Shown here in pieces: positions 41,689 to 51,384 of a stretch of 64,000 nucleotides of DNA. Origin of the DNA: Phycisphaerae bacterium (GTDB lineage: Bacteria; Planctomycetota; Phycisphaerae; Sedimentisphaerales; Anaerobacaceae); the NCBI GenBank assembly GCA_030601845.1, contig JAUWAY010000007.1, forward strand, positions 18,353 through 82,352. Reading direction: 5' to 3'. Position numbers and translations under genes: made by a program. The notes below the pieces were generated by a model that did no database searches, was not told the DNA's origin, and saw only the letters and a program-made list of their open reading frames with translations. The stretch's first letter is position 1. Each line of letters starts with the position of its first letter.

Positions 41689-44442
41689 ATGAAAAGTGCA
41701 AAGCAGGTCAGAAGCGGCTTTATAGATTTTTTCAGGGATAAAGGGCACGAATTTGTCCCCAGCTCGCCTATTGTGCCCGCCGGCGATGATACTTTGCTTT
41801 TCACCAATGCCGGAATGAATCAGTTCAAGGACATCTTTCTCGGCCTGGTCTCGCCGGAGCACCGCCGGGTGGTCAACAGCCAAAAATGCCTGCGTGTAAG
41901 CGGCAAGCACAACGACCTTGAGGAAGTGGGCAAAGATACTTATCACCATACCTTTTTTGAGATGTTAGGTAATTGGTCGTTCGATGATTATTTCAAGGCG
42001 GAGGCAATTGAGTGGGCCTGGGAGCTTCTTACAAAAGTGTGGGGTATCGAGCCGGATAGTCTCTGGGCAACGGTTTTTCAAGGTGATATAAAAGACAATT
42101 CCCCACCTGACAGTGATGCCAAGTCGCTTTGGCCAAAAGTAACAGGCATTCCGGACGAGAGGGTTCTTTTTGGCGGGAAAAAAGACAATTTCTGGGAGAT
42201 GGGTGAGATAGGTCCCTGTGGACCCTGCAGCGAAATACATATCGACCTTGGCCCTGATATGTGCGATAAAAAAGGAGAGCGGCGTCACAAGTGCTCTGTC
42301 AACGCCGGCTGCGGGCGATTCATTGAATTGTGGAATCTGGTTTTTATTCAATATAATCGCAGCGAAGACGGCAAGCTCGCTGCGTTGGGTGCCCAATACG
42401 TTGATACCGGTGCCGGCCTGGAGAGAATCGTTGCTGTTTTGCAAAATAAACTGAGTAACTACGATACTGATTTATTTATGCCAATAATCGATTGCCTCAG
42501 TGACATAACAGGGCATAAATATACGTCGGAGCTCAATAACAAAACCGACAATGCCTTCAGGGTCATATCCGACCATATTCGCTCATTAACCTTTGCGATA
42601 ACCGACGGTGCGACGCCTTCCAATGAAGGCAGGGGATACGTGATTCGCCGGATACTCAGGCGCGCTTCGAGGTTTGGCAGGGAATTAGGGATGCACGAGC
42701 CGTTTATGTATAAACTTGTGCCGGTGGTTGCGGATTGTTTAGGCGATGCCTTTGGTGAGATAGCCGAAAGAGCCGACTATGTCTCAACGGTTATCGAATC
42801 AGAGGAGGTAAACTTCGGCAGAACGCTTGATAGAGGCATTGAAATCTTCAGCACCGCAGTCGAGCGGGCCGAAAAAAGCAACGACAGGACCATAAGCGGC
42901 GAGGATGCCTTCCAGCTTTATGACACATACGGCTTTCCGCTTGATTTGACGGAGCTTATGGCCAAAGAACGCAACTTGAAGGTCGATACAGCTAAATTTG
43001 ACGAGCTGATGGAGGAGCAGAGAGCGCGCGCAAGAGCAGCGCAAAAATCTGTTTCGCTAATGGCAACCCTTGCCGACGCCGAGCTGCCTGCAACCGAGGA
43101 CCTGCACAAATACCACGCCGAAACGTGCGATAGCAAAATAATCGGGTGGATTGATAATGAGAGCTTCAAGAACCGGGGCCACATTGTTGCCGGCAACGAG
43201 GTAGGGCTTGTTCTTGACAAAACCTGTTTCTATGCCGAAGCGGGCGGCCAGGTCGGCGATTGCGGCACTATCGAATCGAGCGATGCACGATTTATTGTCA
43301 ATGACACAATGAAGATAGCAAACTGCGTAATTCACAGAGGCCAAGTTGCAGAGGGGTCATTTAGCGTCGGCGAAAAGGTAAAGGTGGTAGTCAGCAAAGA
43401 TAGAGACTCGATTAAAAAAAATCATACCGCTACTCATCTGCTGCAGTGGGCACTGCAGCAGGTTGTCGGCCAATCGGTAGCCCAGCAGGGCAGTCTTGTC
43501 TGTCCGGATTATCTCAGATTTGATTTCACCTACCCAAAGGTCCTGACAGACAAAGAGATAAAAAAAGTAGAGGGTTTGGTGAGAGAAAAAATCGCTGAGA
43601 ACCTTCCAGTAACTTGTGTGGTAATGCCCAAAGATGAAGCGGAAAAACTTGGCGCGATGGCGCTATTCGGCGAGAAGTATGGAAGCGAAGTTAGAGTGGT
43701 GGCTATTGGTGCCAAAAGACCCCAGACTCCAGACCAAAGACCCAAGACCGAAGGCCAAAGTCTTGAGTCTGCTTTTAGCAAAGAATTCTGCGGCGGGACA
43801 CACTGCGATAATACGGGGCAAATAGGAGGCTTTAAGATAATCAAAGAAGAGAGCATATCGGCCGGCGTGCGAAGGATTACGGCACTGACCGGCCCCGGGT
43901 TGACCGAATACCTTGAGCGGCGAAGTGAGATTGTCGATGAGCTTACCGTAAAATTAAAAGTTCCAGCCGAAGAAGTGATTGACAGGGTCGCAAAGCTAAT
44001 AAAAGAGAACAAAAAACTTTCCAAGGAGCTCAAATCGGCAGCGAAACAGGCCGGGGCTGACAGTATGGCCGAAGTGAGGGGACTGCTGGAAGCTGGCGAG
44101 AAAATCGGCAGCAGTTTCATTATCACAGGCCGACTCTCAACCACTTCGGTCGAACAGGCCAGAGAAGCTATCGATATGCTCAAAAGCAAGGCCAAATCCG
44201 CTGCTGTCGTTCTGGGTTTTGTTGATGATGGTAAGGTGGCGCTGTTAGCGGGTATGACTGATGATTTGGTCAAGAAGGGTCTAAAGGCCGGTGACATCGT
44301 CAAGGCAATTGCGCCAATTATTGACGGCGGTGGGGGCGGTCGGCCTGGTATGGCCCAGGCCGGCGGAAAAAACCCCGAAAAAATCGACGATGCCCTCAAC
44401 AAAGCCGCCCAACTGATAAAGGAAAAACTGGCAAGCACATAG
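41689..44442 (+). CDS. alaS: Alanine-tRNA ligase with a repeat-derived insertion
   Basis: Class II synthetase, 917 residues from ATG 41689 (MKSAKQVRSGFIDFFRDKGH); the TTG/GTG options upstream only translate word repeats. Catalytic motifs: FTNAGMNQFKDIFLG, YHHTFFEMLGNWSFDDY and GCGRFIELWNLVFIQYNR. The editing domain has HTATHLLQWALQ and EFCGGTHCDNTG. The C-terminal DHHA1 domain carries DGGGGGRPGMAQAGGKNP. Between VRVVAIG and FSKEFCGGTH, where relatives have about one residue, there is an extra stretch of about 20 residues (43711-43770) encoded by gac-cca-aga-type repeat words. Confidence 0.96.
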   Translation: MKSAKQVRSGFIDFFRDKGHEFVPSSPIVPAGDDTLLFTNAGMNQFKDIFLGLVSPEHRRVVNSQKCLRVSGKHNDLEEVGKDTYHHTFFEMLGNWSFDDYFKAEAIEWAWELLTKVWGIEPDSLWATVFQGDIKDNSPPDSDAKSLWPKVTGIPDERVLFGGKKDNFWEMGEIGPCGPCSEIHIDLGPDMCDKKGERRHKCSVNAGCGRFIELWNLVFIQYNRSEDGKLAALGAQYVDTGAGLERIVAVLQNKLSNYDTDLFMPIIDCLSDITGHKYTSELNNKTDNAFRVISDHIRSLTFAITDGATPSNEGRGYVIRRILRRASRFGRELGMHEPFMYKLVPVVADCLGDAFGEIAERADYVSTVIESEEVNFGRTLDRGIEIFSTAVERAEKSNDRTISGEDAFQLYDTYGFPLDLTELMAKERNLKVDTAKFDELMEEQRARARAAQKSVSLMATLADAELPATEDLHKYHAETCDSKIIGWIDNESFKNRGHIVAGNEVGLVLDKTCFYAEAGGQVGDCGTIESSDARFIVNDTMKIANCVIHRGQVAEGSFSVGEKVKVVVSKDRDSIKKNHTATHLLQWALQQVVGQSVAQQGSLVCPDYLRFDFTYPKVLTDKEIKKVEGLVREKIAENLPVTCVVMPKDEAEKLGAMALFGEKYGSEVRVVAIGAKRPQTPDQRPKTEGQSLESAFSKEFCGGTHCDNTGQIGGFKIIKEESISAGVRRITALTGPGLTEYLERRSEIVDELTVKLKVPAEEVIDRVAKLIKENKKLSKELKSAAKQAGADSMAEVRGLLEAGEKIGSSFIITGRLSTTSVEQAREAIDMLKSKAKSAAVVLGFVDDGKVALLAGMTDDLVKKGLKAGDIVKAIAPIIDGGGGGRPGMAQAGGKNPEKIDDALNKAAQLIKEKLAST
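43711..43770. repeat. In-frame word-repeat insertion in alaS
   Basis: Words CCCCAGACTCCAGAC, CAAAGACCCAAGAC and CAAAGTCTTGAG match the style and core words (gacccaagac, gactcaagac) of the intergenic array at 5143-5180. It encodes KRPQTPDQRPKTEGQSLES in the editing domain, just before the zinc-binding CGGTH. Confidence 0.7.
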
Positions 44443-44487
44443 TCACCCGGTCCGACCTCAAAGCTTTAGAAGGAAGCCAGGGGTCTT

Positions 44488-45498
44488 ATGATTAAATTTC
44501 GCTGCAAGAGCTGTGGTCAGAAAATCAATGTTCAGGATAAACATACGGGCAAGAGGGCTAAGTGTCCAAAATGCAGCAATATAGTTGTTGTTCCAAAAGT
44601 AGATAGGCCAGGCCCGCCCGCGACCCAAAATGGCTCCGGCAATTCAGAGAATTCCGGCTTAAAGTTATCTCCTCTGGATACCCCAAAAAGGGACAAAGTT
44701 CCAGACCGACCAACCAGCCAAGATTTTGTCTCTCATAGAACCTTTGTAGACACGCAAAAAATTGAGGCAAGCTCACATATAGACGAGACCGAGCCTGCCC
44801 GCGAACGCAAACTGCCTTGGTTTATCGATATGTTCCTCTATCCGTTGAGCGTATCAGGGATAATTCATCTGGCAATTTTCCTGCTTGTACCGCTTCTAAT
44901 AGGTTTACTTGATAGATTCATTCTTTCATATGCTGGCTCTTACGGTGGCATAGTGGCCCTTATACTTTATATACTCCTCATCGGTTATATGTTTTATTAC
45001 CTATCGGAATGTATTCGTGATAGTGCCAAAGGAAATTGGCGTGCGCCGGATATTTCGCTGCAGCCTATACCTGACAAGGGTGAACTTATTTCGCAACTTC
45101 TGTATTTGCTTGGAAGTGCGGCTATTTGCTTCTGGCCGACGGCAGTATATTATATCCTCACCGAACAAACGGATTTGATTTTTTGGCTGTTGCTTATATG
45201 CGGGTGCTTCTTCTTCCCAATGGGAGTATTAGTCGTTTTTATGTTTGGTTCTATTTCCGCTTTGAATCCTTTATTAATCATCGGCTCGATAGTCGACACT
45301 TTTCTGCATTACTCCGGGATGATTCTGTTCTTTTATGCCCTCGGTGGGCTGGTGGCTTTGATAGTATCGATCGTGCCGAAATTTGGGATCTTATCCTATA
45401 TCCCCAAATTTCTTTCCATTTATCTACTAATGGTTGCAGCTCATCTTTTGGGCAGGTTTTACTGGCGGTATCAGGAAAAACTCAACTGGGAGGTATGA
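44488..45498 (+). CDS. Zinc-ribbon membrane protein of unknown function
   Basis: 336 residues. The N-terminal zinc ribbon has C-K-S-C at residues 6-9 and C-P-K-C near 29-32. A polar linker follows, then about five or six transmembrane helices (for example IIHLAIFLLVPLLIGLLDRF, IVALILYILLIGYMFYYL, LIVSIVPKFGILSYIPKFLS). A soluble loop between helices contains SAKGNWRAPDISLQPIPDKG. This architecture (short zinc ribbon plus DUF4013-like membrane part) is common in Planctomycetota; role unknown. It is convergent with hisD with a 3-bp gap. Confidence 0.8.
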   Translation: MIKFRCKSCGQKINVQDKHTGKRAKCPKCSNIVVVPKVDRPGPPATQNGSGNSENSGLKLSPLDTPKRDKVPDRPTSQDFVSHRTFVDTQKIEASSHIDETEPARERKLPWFIDMFLYPLSVSGIIHLAIFLLVPLLIGLLDRFILSYAGSYGGIVALILYILLIGYMFYYLSECIRDSAKGNWRAPDISLQPIPDKGELISQLLYLLGSAAICFWPTAVYYILTEQTDLIFWLLLICGCFFFPMGVLVVFMFGSISALNPLLIIGSIVDTFLHYSGMILFFYALGGLVALIVSIVPKFGILSYIPKFLSIYLLMVAAHLLGRFYWRYQEKLNWEV

Positions 45499-45501
45499 GA
45501 A

Positions 45502-46839
45502 TTAATCCTGCTGGGTTGTCGCCTTGCGGGGTTCCTGTCGGATTTTTATACTTTTTGCATGGGCGTCGAGGCCTTCTGCCTCGGCTAAGCGAATAATATC
45601 ATCAGCACTTTTCAAGAGCTTTTCTTTGTCGTATTCAATAATACTCGTTGACTTTATAAAGTCATTACTGGTAAGCGCGCTTGAGAACCTCGCACAACCA
45701 CCTGTTGGTAATGTATGGCTTGGCCCGGCCCAATAATCACCCACCGCTACAGGCGAATAATCACCAATAAAAATCGCTCCAGCATTTTTTATTTTGTCAG
45801 CCACCGCTCTACTTTTATCGCTGCACTGAATCTGCAAATGCTCCGCGGCAAAAAGGTTTGCATGGTCAATTACATCTTTCATATCATCAAATACGACAAT
45901 CCCGCCGAAGCTCTTAAGACAATTTATCGTCTCATCTGCACGGCCTAATTGTTTTACCTGTTTTTTAAGTTCTGCGAGGACCTCGTTAGCTAACTCTTGT
46001 GAATCTGTGAATATGACTGCGCTGCCTGGTGCATGCTCTACTTGACTTAGCATATCAGCAGCTATCCAGGCGGGATTTGCTCTGTCGTTTGCAATTATTA
46101 ATACCTCACTCGGCCCGGCTATCGAATCGAAGCCAACGAGTCTGAGGGCCTTTTGCTTTGCCATCTGCACCCATTGGTTACCCGGCCCAACAATCTTATC
46201 AACTTTTTCTATAGTCTTAGTTCCGCACACCAACGCTGTTACTGCGTGTGCACCACTAATACGGTAAACTTCGTCAATTCCTAGTTCATAACAGACGGCC
46301 AGAATAACAGGGTGGATACTACCTTTATACCTTGGTGGTGAAATGACAGCTATTTGCTCGACTCCTGCGACTTGTGCAGGTACAGCGGTCATTATTACAG
46401 TTGAGGGCAGCGGAGCAGAAGCCCCTGGTACGGAGATACCAACTCTATGTAAGGGGGTATACTTAATTCCGGTTCCACCAGAACAGCGTTTGCTATTCCC
46501 GATAAAAATTTCTTCTTGATATTTCCGTACATTCTTGATTGCTTGCCTAATCGATGCTAAAAGTTTAGAATCAATTTCACTATGGGCTTTCTTTAAATCT
46601 TCTTCTGATATACAGAATTGATCTGGTGTTAATTTAACACCGTCAAATTTTTCCGTATATTCGGAAACTGCCTTATCACCATGTTCAGCAACGGCTGCAA
46701 TGATATTCGTTAGCTCATCTCTACTCTTAGGATCCATAAGCAAAGCAGCTTTCATTATTTCGTGGCGAAGGTTATCTAGTCTTTTATCGAAGTCTGGCTC
46801 TTTATATGAGATTAGGATTTGGTCGAGTTCGTCTTTCAC
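45502..46839 (-). CDS. hisD: Histidinol dehydrogenase
   Basis: Last two steps of histidine synthesis (histidinol to histidine, NAD-linked, zinc enzyme). 445 residues, GTG start at 46839 with AAAGGA upstream. Motifs: HRVGISVPGASAPLPSTVIM, GAHAVTALVCGTKTIEKVDK, IVGPGNQWVQMAKQ, FDSIAGPSEVLIIANDRANP and DMLSQVEHAPGSAVIFTDSQ. C-terminal HTLPTGGCARFSSALTSNDF contains the catalytic His region. It is last in the operon acn-LOG-unknown-hisD. Confidence 0.96.
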   Translation of the reverse strand: MKDELDQILISYKEPDFDKRLDNLRHEIMKAALLMDPKSRDELTNIIAAVAEHGDKAVSEYTEKFDGVKLTPDQFCISEEDLKKAHSEIDSKLLASIRQAIKNVRKYQEEIFIGNSKRCSGGTGIKYTPLHRVGISVPGASAPLPSTVIMTAVPAQVAGVEQIAVISPPRYKGSIHPVILAVCYELGIDEVYRISGAHAVTALVCGTKTIEKVDKIVGPGNQWVQMAKQKALRLVGFDSIAGPSEVLIIANDRANPAWIAADMLSQVEHAPGSAVIFTDSQELANEVLAELKKQVKQLGRADETINCLKSFGGIVVFDDMKDVIDHANLFAAEHLQIQCSDKSRAVADKIKNAGAIFIGDYSPVAVGDYWAGPSHTLPTGGCARFSSALTSNDFIKSTSIIEYDKEKLLKSADDIIRLAEAEGLDAHAKSIKIRQEPRKATTQQD

Positions 46840-46886
46840 GTTTATCCTTTACAGATTGGCAATAGAAAATAGTAAATTGAAAATAA

Positions 46887-47684
46887 TCAATTGTTAAAGT
46901 TTCCGTGGTTGTAAACTGGTGTTGCCTTTTGCAGCAGCAGATAGTTCTTGCCTTTATATTTGGTAACAATTCCTGCCACCTTAAAACGCGTCCTCTCAAG
47001 TTCTGCCGACTGCTTCGCCTCTACTCGCTCAAGCTCCTGGCACTTAAGCAAACCAAAACTTATCCCCTCGATCCTTCTGCCGAGACCATCCGGAACAAAC
47101 CGCACCTCGCCCTCCGACCGTTCTATAAAACCCACCCTGTCAGCTAAAATAAAATCCTGCTTCAATTCCAACCCTTTTCTCAGCTGCGCCATGCGAACGA
47201 TTCTCCTGGGTTTGAGCTTTTCTATTATCTCTTTCGGTATGGTTAATGCATCGTTCGGCTCGCTGATAATTAGGTCATTCTTTTGCCGGGATTCTTGTGA
47301 TTTTGTCGGCTGGGCCGGTTCGGCTTTGCTGAGAGGCAAAAAATAGGTTGGAAATATAAAATTTTTGCCCTTGTATTTTGTAACTCTGCCCCAGAGCCGG
47401 TAAGTCGCAGCAGAACGCTCGTTGACATCAGCGAGCATCTTTTCCAGTGCCGCCGATGGCAGTAGTTCCAGGCTTGCGCCTGCTTTGACAACTGCTTTAC
47501 CGTCGCTTGCGTCCGAGTCAAATTCAAAGAGCCATACATTGTTACTGTCTGTTCTGGTTGGTTTGCCATCGATGCCAGTCAGGACGAAGCTGTCCCGCAG
47601 CAGAGTTTTGCGAGCCGTCTCTACCCCGAATACTGCAACGCTTATAAAAAGCGTTAAAATTAATATCGCCAATTTCCTGCTCAT
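46887..47684 (-). CDS. Exported protein with duplicated KYKGKN motif
   Basis: 265 residues with a signal peptide (LAILILTLFISVAVFGVETA). Two related strands-rich segments occur: TYRLWGRVTKYKGKNFIFPT in the middle and FKVAGIVTKYKGKNYLLLQK at the end, suggesting two OB-like folds. No named family. The start overlaps the LOG gene stop by 4 bp (ATGA). I have seen this pattern in planctomycete proteins but cannot assign a function. Confidence 0.75.
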   Translation of the reverse strand: MSRKLAILILTLFISVAVFGVETARKTLLRDSFVLTGIDGKPTRTDSNNVWLFEFDSDASDGKAVVKAGASLELLPSAALEKMLADVNERSAATYRLWGRVTKYKGKNFIFPTYFLPLSKAEPAQPTKSQESRQKNDLIISEPNDALTIPKEIIEKLKPRRIVRMAQLRKGLELKQDFILADRVGFIERSEGEVRFVPDGLGRRIEGISFGLLKCQELERVEAKQSAELERTRFKVAGIVTKYKGKNYLLLQKATPVYNHGNFNN

Positions 47685-48211
47685 ATCAATAAGTAGTCAG
47701 CAATTAATTTTAGAACCTGCTTTGGTCCGTTTGCCTGGTGTATGTATCGGCTGCTGTGGGGGTCGTCGGCTGCGACCAAATCAACGAGCGGCTTCCAGAA
47801 TCCGCCTACAAGTATAATCGGAATATCGGCTTCGAGAAAGCCCTTGTTTTTTAATTCCCAGACCTTTGCTAATTCGAGCAGCGTTCCTGTTCCGCCGGGC
47901 AAAACCACGTACGCCTGTCCTAATTTTATCAACGTATCGAGCCGCTCATCTAACGAATCGGTAACAATTTCACGGCTAATATGCTCATTAGCTCTACCAC
48001 CCTTAAAAGCTGAGCATGTAACGCCAATAGTTTCACCGCCTGCCTCAGCCGCTGCTTTGGCCGCTGCTAACATTGTCCCGCCGTATCCGCCGTTGGCAAT
48101 GGTAAAGCCGGCCTGGGCCAATAATCCGGCTGTTTCATAAGCCAATGTGTAAGCCGAGTCGCCCGGCCTGGCTCTGCCGGTACCGAAAATGGTTATTGTT
48201 TTTTTACCCAT
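47681..48211 (-). CDS. LOG/SLOG-family protein (TIGR00725/00730-like)
   Basis: 176 residues, Rossmann-like lysine-decarboxylase (LOG) fold. N-terminal ITIFGTGRARPGDSAYTLAY, GFTIANGGYGGTMLAAAKAA and the signature VVLPGGTGTLLELAKVWELK with PGGxGT. Relatives include cytokinin riboside monophosphate phosphoribohydrolases and nucleotide-sensing SLOG proteins; the activity here is open. Overlaps the aconitase stop by 8 bp and the next gene by 4 bp. Confidence 0.88.
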   Translation of the reverse strand: MGKKTITIFGTGRARPGDSAYTLAYETAGLLAQAGFTIANGGYGGTMLAAAKAAAEAGGETIGVTCSAFKGGRANEHISREIVTDSLDERLDTLIKLGQAYVVLPGGTGTLLELAKVWELKNKGFLEADIPIILVGGFWKPLVDLVAADDPHSSRYIHQANGPKQVLKLIADYLLI

Positions 48212-50192
48212 TCACCTTTTTGCGTGTGTAGTTTAGAAGTCCTGCCGAGAGCAGAATTTCCCTGTCTCTGGCGGAAAGTTTCAGCTTGCCGACAAATTCA
48301 TACTTACCATTTTTTTCAACGATTTTAACTTCATCGCTGTTCTTGATTGCTTCGAGCAAATTATCAATTTGCAGCATCTCTGCCGCCTTGATTTTGTCGT
48401 AATCACCCGGCTCGGCAAATTCTACCGGAACGATGCAGAAGTTAATCAAATTGGCCTTGTGAATCCGTTCAATGCTTTTCGCAATCACCGCGCGGATGCC
48501 CAGATGCATCGGGCAAAGAGCAGCGTGCTCTCGTGACGAGCCCTGGCCGTAGCTTTCGCCTGCTACAATGACACCGGCAGTACCTTTTTGCTTTAGCTGT
48601 AAGGCCCGTTCGGCAAATGTCGGCTTGTCTTCTTCATTGAAACAATTGAAAACTACCTTTGCATATTCCGGCACATTTGAGCGCAGTTTTAGAAAAGCCC
48701 CGGCTGGCATAATATGGTCGGTGGTTATTTTGTCGCCGCATTTAATCAAAACCTGGCTTTGCAATTCTTTTGGTAATGATGGCGGCGGCTCTGGCACAAC
48801 AATCGTAGGCCCGCGGAGGACTTTCACTTTTGACGTCTCCTCCTCGCTCAAAGGCGGCTCTATCATATTGTCGTTGATGGTAAATTCGTCCGGCAGTTCT
48901 ATTTTTGGGTATTTTAGCCCGAACAATTTTGGTAAATCGCGTGGGTCGGTAATTTGCCCGGTCAGAGCCGAAGCGACTGCCGTTTCGCAACTTACCAGAT
49001 AAACCTTATCGCCTCTTGTCCCGCTTCTATCGGGGAAATTCCTGTTAAACGTCCGCAGACTCACTGCGCCGTCACCCGGCGAAAAGCCCTGACCAATGCA
49101 CGGGCCGCAGCCGGATTCGAGGACACGGGCGCCGGCTGAAATCATATCCGCCAGTGCCCCGTTTTCTGCTAACATATTCAGAACTTCTCTACTGCCCGGA
49201 GCGACCGCAAATTCGACCATATTGTTTATCCGCTTGCCCTTCAATACCTTTGCGACCATCATTAAATCGGCAAAACTCGAGTTTGTGCAGCTTCCTATTA
49301 CCACCTGCTCTGTCTGGATGCCTGCGATTTCAGCTACGGTTTTGACGTTATCCGGCGAAGAGGGACAGGCCGCCATCGGCTCAAGTTCGCCCAGATTTAC
49401 TTCAATGATACGGTCGTATTCGGCATCTGCATCGGCCGTCAGCGGCTGATAGTCTTTTTCTCGTTTCTGGGCGACGAGGAATTTTCTGGTTTGCTCATCG
49501 CTGGCGAAGATGCTCGTCGTTACGCCCAACTCTGCCCCCATATTCGTTATCGTCGCCCGCTGCGGCACTGACAGCCGTTTCGTGCCTTCGCCGAAGTATT
49601 CAACCGCCCAGCCCACATTGCCTTTTGTCGTAAGCTGACCGAGCAGTTTGAGAATAACATCCTTGGCGGCCAGCCACTGGCCCAATTGCCCGGTTAATTT
49701 TACCCCCAGTACTTTCGGGCAGGTCAGGTAGAATTGGCCTATGGTCATAGCCACTGCCACATCCAGACCACCGGTTCCGATGGCAAGGGTGCCGATTCCA
49801 CCGGCGGTCGGCGTATGTGAGTCGCTGCCCAAAAGCGTCGCCCCGGGCCTTGCGAATCGCTCCAGATGGACCTGATGACAGATACCGTTGCCTGCCCGTG
49901 AATGATAAACCCCTGATTTTGCGGCTATCGTTTGCAGATATAAATGGTCGTTATGGTTCTCCGGCCCAAAGCCGGCTATGTTATGGTCGATATAGCTGAC
50001 TGATATATCAGTTTTGACTCTGCCTGCCCCCATTGATTCAAACAGCAAAAATGCTGTTGTTCCGGTAGCATCCTGCGTAAGGGTCTGGTCAATCCGGATA
50101 CCAATGGGCTGGCCGGCGGCGATTTTACCCCCGACTTGCTCGGGGGCAGCTATGTGCCTGGAAAGTATCTTGTAGACGAGCGTTTGACCCAT
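48204..50192 (-). CDS. acn: Aconitate hydratase
   Basis: TCA-cycle citrate/isocitrate isomerase, 662 residues, the size of the shorter bacterial/mitochondrial-like type. Motifs: IRIDQTLTQDATGTTAFLLF, LLGSDSHTPTAGGIGTLAIG, QVVIGSCTNSSFADLMMVAK (first Fe-S Cys), LESGCGPCIGQGFSPGDGAV (two more Cys), KCGDKITTDHIMPAGAFLKL and GESYGQGSSREHAALCPMHL. The N-terminus holds a small hairpin-derived insertion (APEQVGG, residues 16-22). First gene of an overlapping set with LOG, the exported protein and hisD. Confidence 0.96.
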   Translation of the reverse strand: MGQTLVYKILSRHIAAPEQVGGKIAAGQPIGIRIDQTLTQDATGTTAFLLFESMGAGRVKTDISVSYIDHNIAGFGPENHNDHLYLQTIAAKSGVYHSRAGNGICHQVHLERFARPGATLLGSDSHTPTAGGIGTLAIGTGGLDVAVAMTIGQFYLTCPKVLGVKLTGQLGQWLAAKDVILKLLGQLTTKGNVGWAVEYFGEGTKRLSVPQRATITNMGAELGVTTSIFASDEQTRKFLVAQKREKDYQPLTADADAEYDRIIEVNLGELEPMAACPSSPDNVKTVAEIAGIQTEQVVIGSCTNSSFADLMMVAKVLKGKRINNMVEFAVAPGSREVLNMLAENGALADMISAGARVLESGCGPCIGQGFSPGDGAVSLRTFNRNFPDRSGTRGDKVYLVSCETAVASALTGQITDPRDLPKLFGLKYPKIELPDEFTINDNMIEPPLSEEETSKVKVLRGPTIVVPEPPPSLPKELQSQVLIKCGDKITTDHIMPAGAFLKLRSNVPEYAKVVFNCFNEEDKPTFAERALQLKQKGTAGVIVAGESYGQGSSREHAALCPMHLGIRAVIAKSIERIHKANLINFCIVPVEFAEPGDYDKIKAAEMLQIDNLLEAIKNSDEVKIVEKNGKYEFVGKLKLSARDREILLSAGLLNYTRKKVNG
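50128..50146. repeat. Mini-hairpin inside aconitase
   Basis: CCCCCG (50128-50133)/CGGGGG (50141-50146) with loop ACTTGCT. It encodes PEQVGG in a spot where relatives carry a short ungapped link. Confidence 0.6.
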
Positions 50193-50321
50193 TTTGCACT
50201 CTGTGAAAAATCAAAGCGTGTAATTTACCATAAATGCCAGCCAAAGACAAATCTTAGGTTTGGTTAAATAGTAATTGGTTAAATGGTTAGGTTAAATAGT
50301 TACCACTTATCAATTACTGCT

Positions 50322-50358
50322 AAAAAAAGCGGCCTTATGCTCAATCGCATAAGGCCGC
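50322..50358 (-). terminator. Rho-independent terminator of the pseudopilin gene
   Basis: GCGGCCTTATGC (50329-50340) and GCATAAGGCCGC (50347-50358) form a perfect 12-bp stem with a TCAATC loop, followed on the minus strand by a seven-T run. Next to it (50266-50318) is a word array of ggttaaat/taattggtt like the one at 12828-12870. Confidence 0.92.
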
Positions 50359-50397
50359 CTGCAAATAACCCGGTCAGAAATTGACCGTCTCTATCTC

Positions 50398-51384
50398 CTA
50401 CTTGAGGGGTCCGTTGTTCTCACCAACGAGAAACGCATCTTTTCTGCCCCAGGGTCCACCCCTTCCCAGGCCGACGGGCCCTATCCCCTCAACCTGCAAA
50501 AATTTTTGCCTCGCTGTGCCTGTGAGGCCGCCGATGGGCCTGCCCCAGGATTTGTAGATGTTGTCGTTCTCAATACCGACATTGGGGTATTTCTCGAAGC
50601 TCACATGGCCATCCTGAAACAGGACGTTTTGGCCTTCCCGCTGGTGGGACGCCGAATTACCATACTTCTTGTTCTCAGGAGGTTTTAGGGATAGGTCTGG
50701 GTCCAGGTACTCATTGTTTTTCCATACTACATACTTCCTAGCATCTTTGATATAACCCACAGCATTCTTATCCAGGTAGGGGTTTCTGTCCGCACAAAGA
50801 GGGGCACCGGAGTTGCTTGACGATGTAACTGGATACGATTTGGTCTTACCTTCCACCATATGACCATAAGGCATATGATAGGAGTAGCTGCAATACCTGC
50901 CTGTATTAAGATCCACGCTCGTTGGCCTGCCAAAATCCCAGGCTTTGGTAATATCGTTCAAGCTGCCAGTTTTGAAATCAGAGAGTTTAAAGACTTTTGC
51001 CCCATCGCCCTTGCAAACGAAGCTCTTCGGCAGCACATCGGCATGCTTGATCAAAAGAAACAAGCTGGACGTAATGGTTACCCGGACAGGGGTTGATGTG
51101 CCGTAAGCTTGCGTCGGTGTATCGGCAGTCCACCTCGCTATTCCCCCAGTGTTGGACCATACGGGCGGCGTAGCCTTTGTAGTCCCTGCCACCGGATACT
51201 CATCGTCGTTATAGTTACTGTATACCATTATTGCGCTGCCAAGACCCTTGAGGTTCGTTCCACAGACCACTCGCTGGGCGAGGTTCCTCACCCTCGCCAG
51301 GGCAGGCATCAAAATGCCCATCAACAGTGCTATGATCGCAATCACGACCAACAGCTCAATTAATGTAAAACCTCTTCTTCTCAT
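50398..51384 (-). CDS. Pseudopilin-like protein with N-methylation signal
   Basis: 328 residues. Class III signal [20 protein letters not shown] followed by [20 protein letters not shown], cleaved by prepilin peptidase after the Gly. The C-terminal part has the planctomycete feature [16 protein letters not shown] (an H/G-x-DG-type motif). Likely a minor pseudopilin or surface fibre protein. A good terminator follows. The AGGAGA site lies 6 bp before ATG. Confidence 0.9.
   Translation of the reverse strand: MRRRGFTLIELLVVIAIIALLMGILMPALARVRNLAQRVVCGTNLKGLGSAIMVYSNYNDDEYPVAGTTKATPPVWSNTGGIARWTADTPTQAYGTSTPVRVTITSSLFLLIKHADVLPKSFVCKGDGAKVFKLSDFKTGSLNDITKAWDFGRPTSVDLNTGRYCSYSYHMPYGHMVEGKTKSYPVTSSSNSGAPLCADRNPYLDKNAVGYIKDARKYVVWKNNEYLDPDLSLKPPENKKYGNSASHQREGQNVLFQDGHVSFEKYPNVGIENDNIYKSWGRPIGGLTGTARQKFLQVEGIGPVGLGRGGPWGRKDAFLVGENNGPLK

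Noticed and set aside
43530..44438. 302-residue Ser/Ala-rich ORF opposite alaS
   Set aside because: Antisense shadow; composition is typical of reversed coding sequence.
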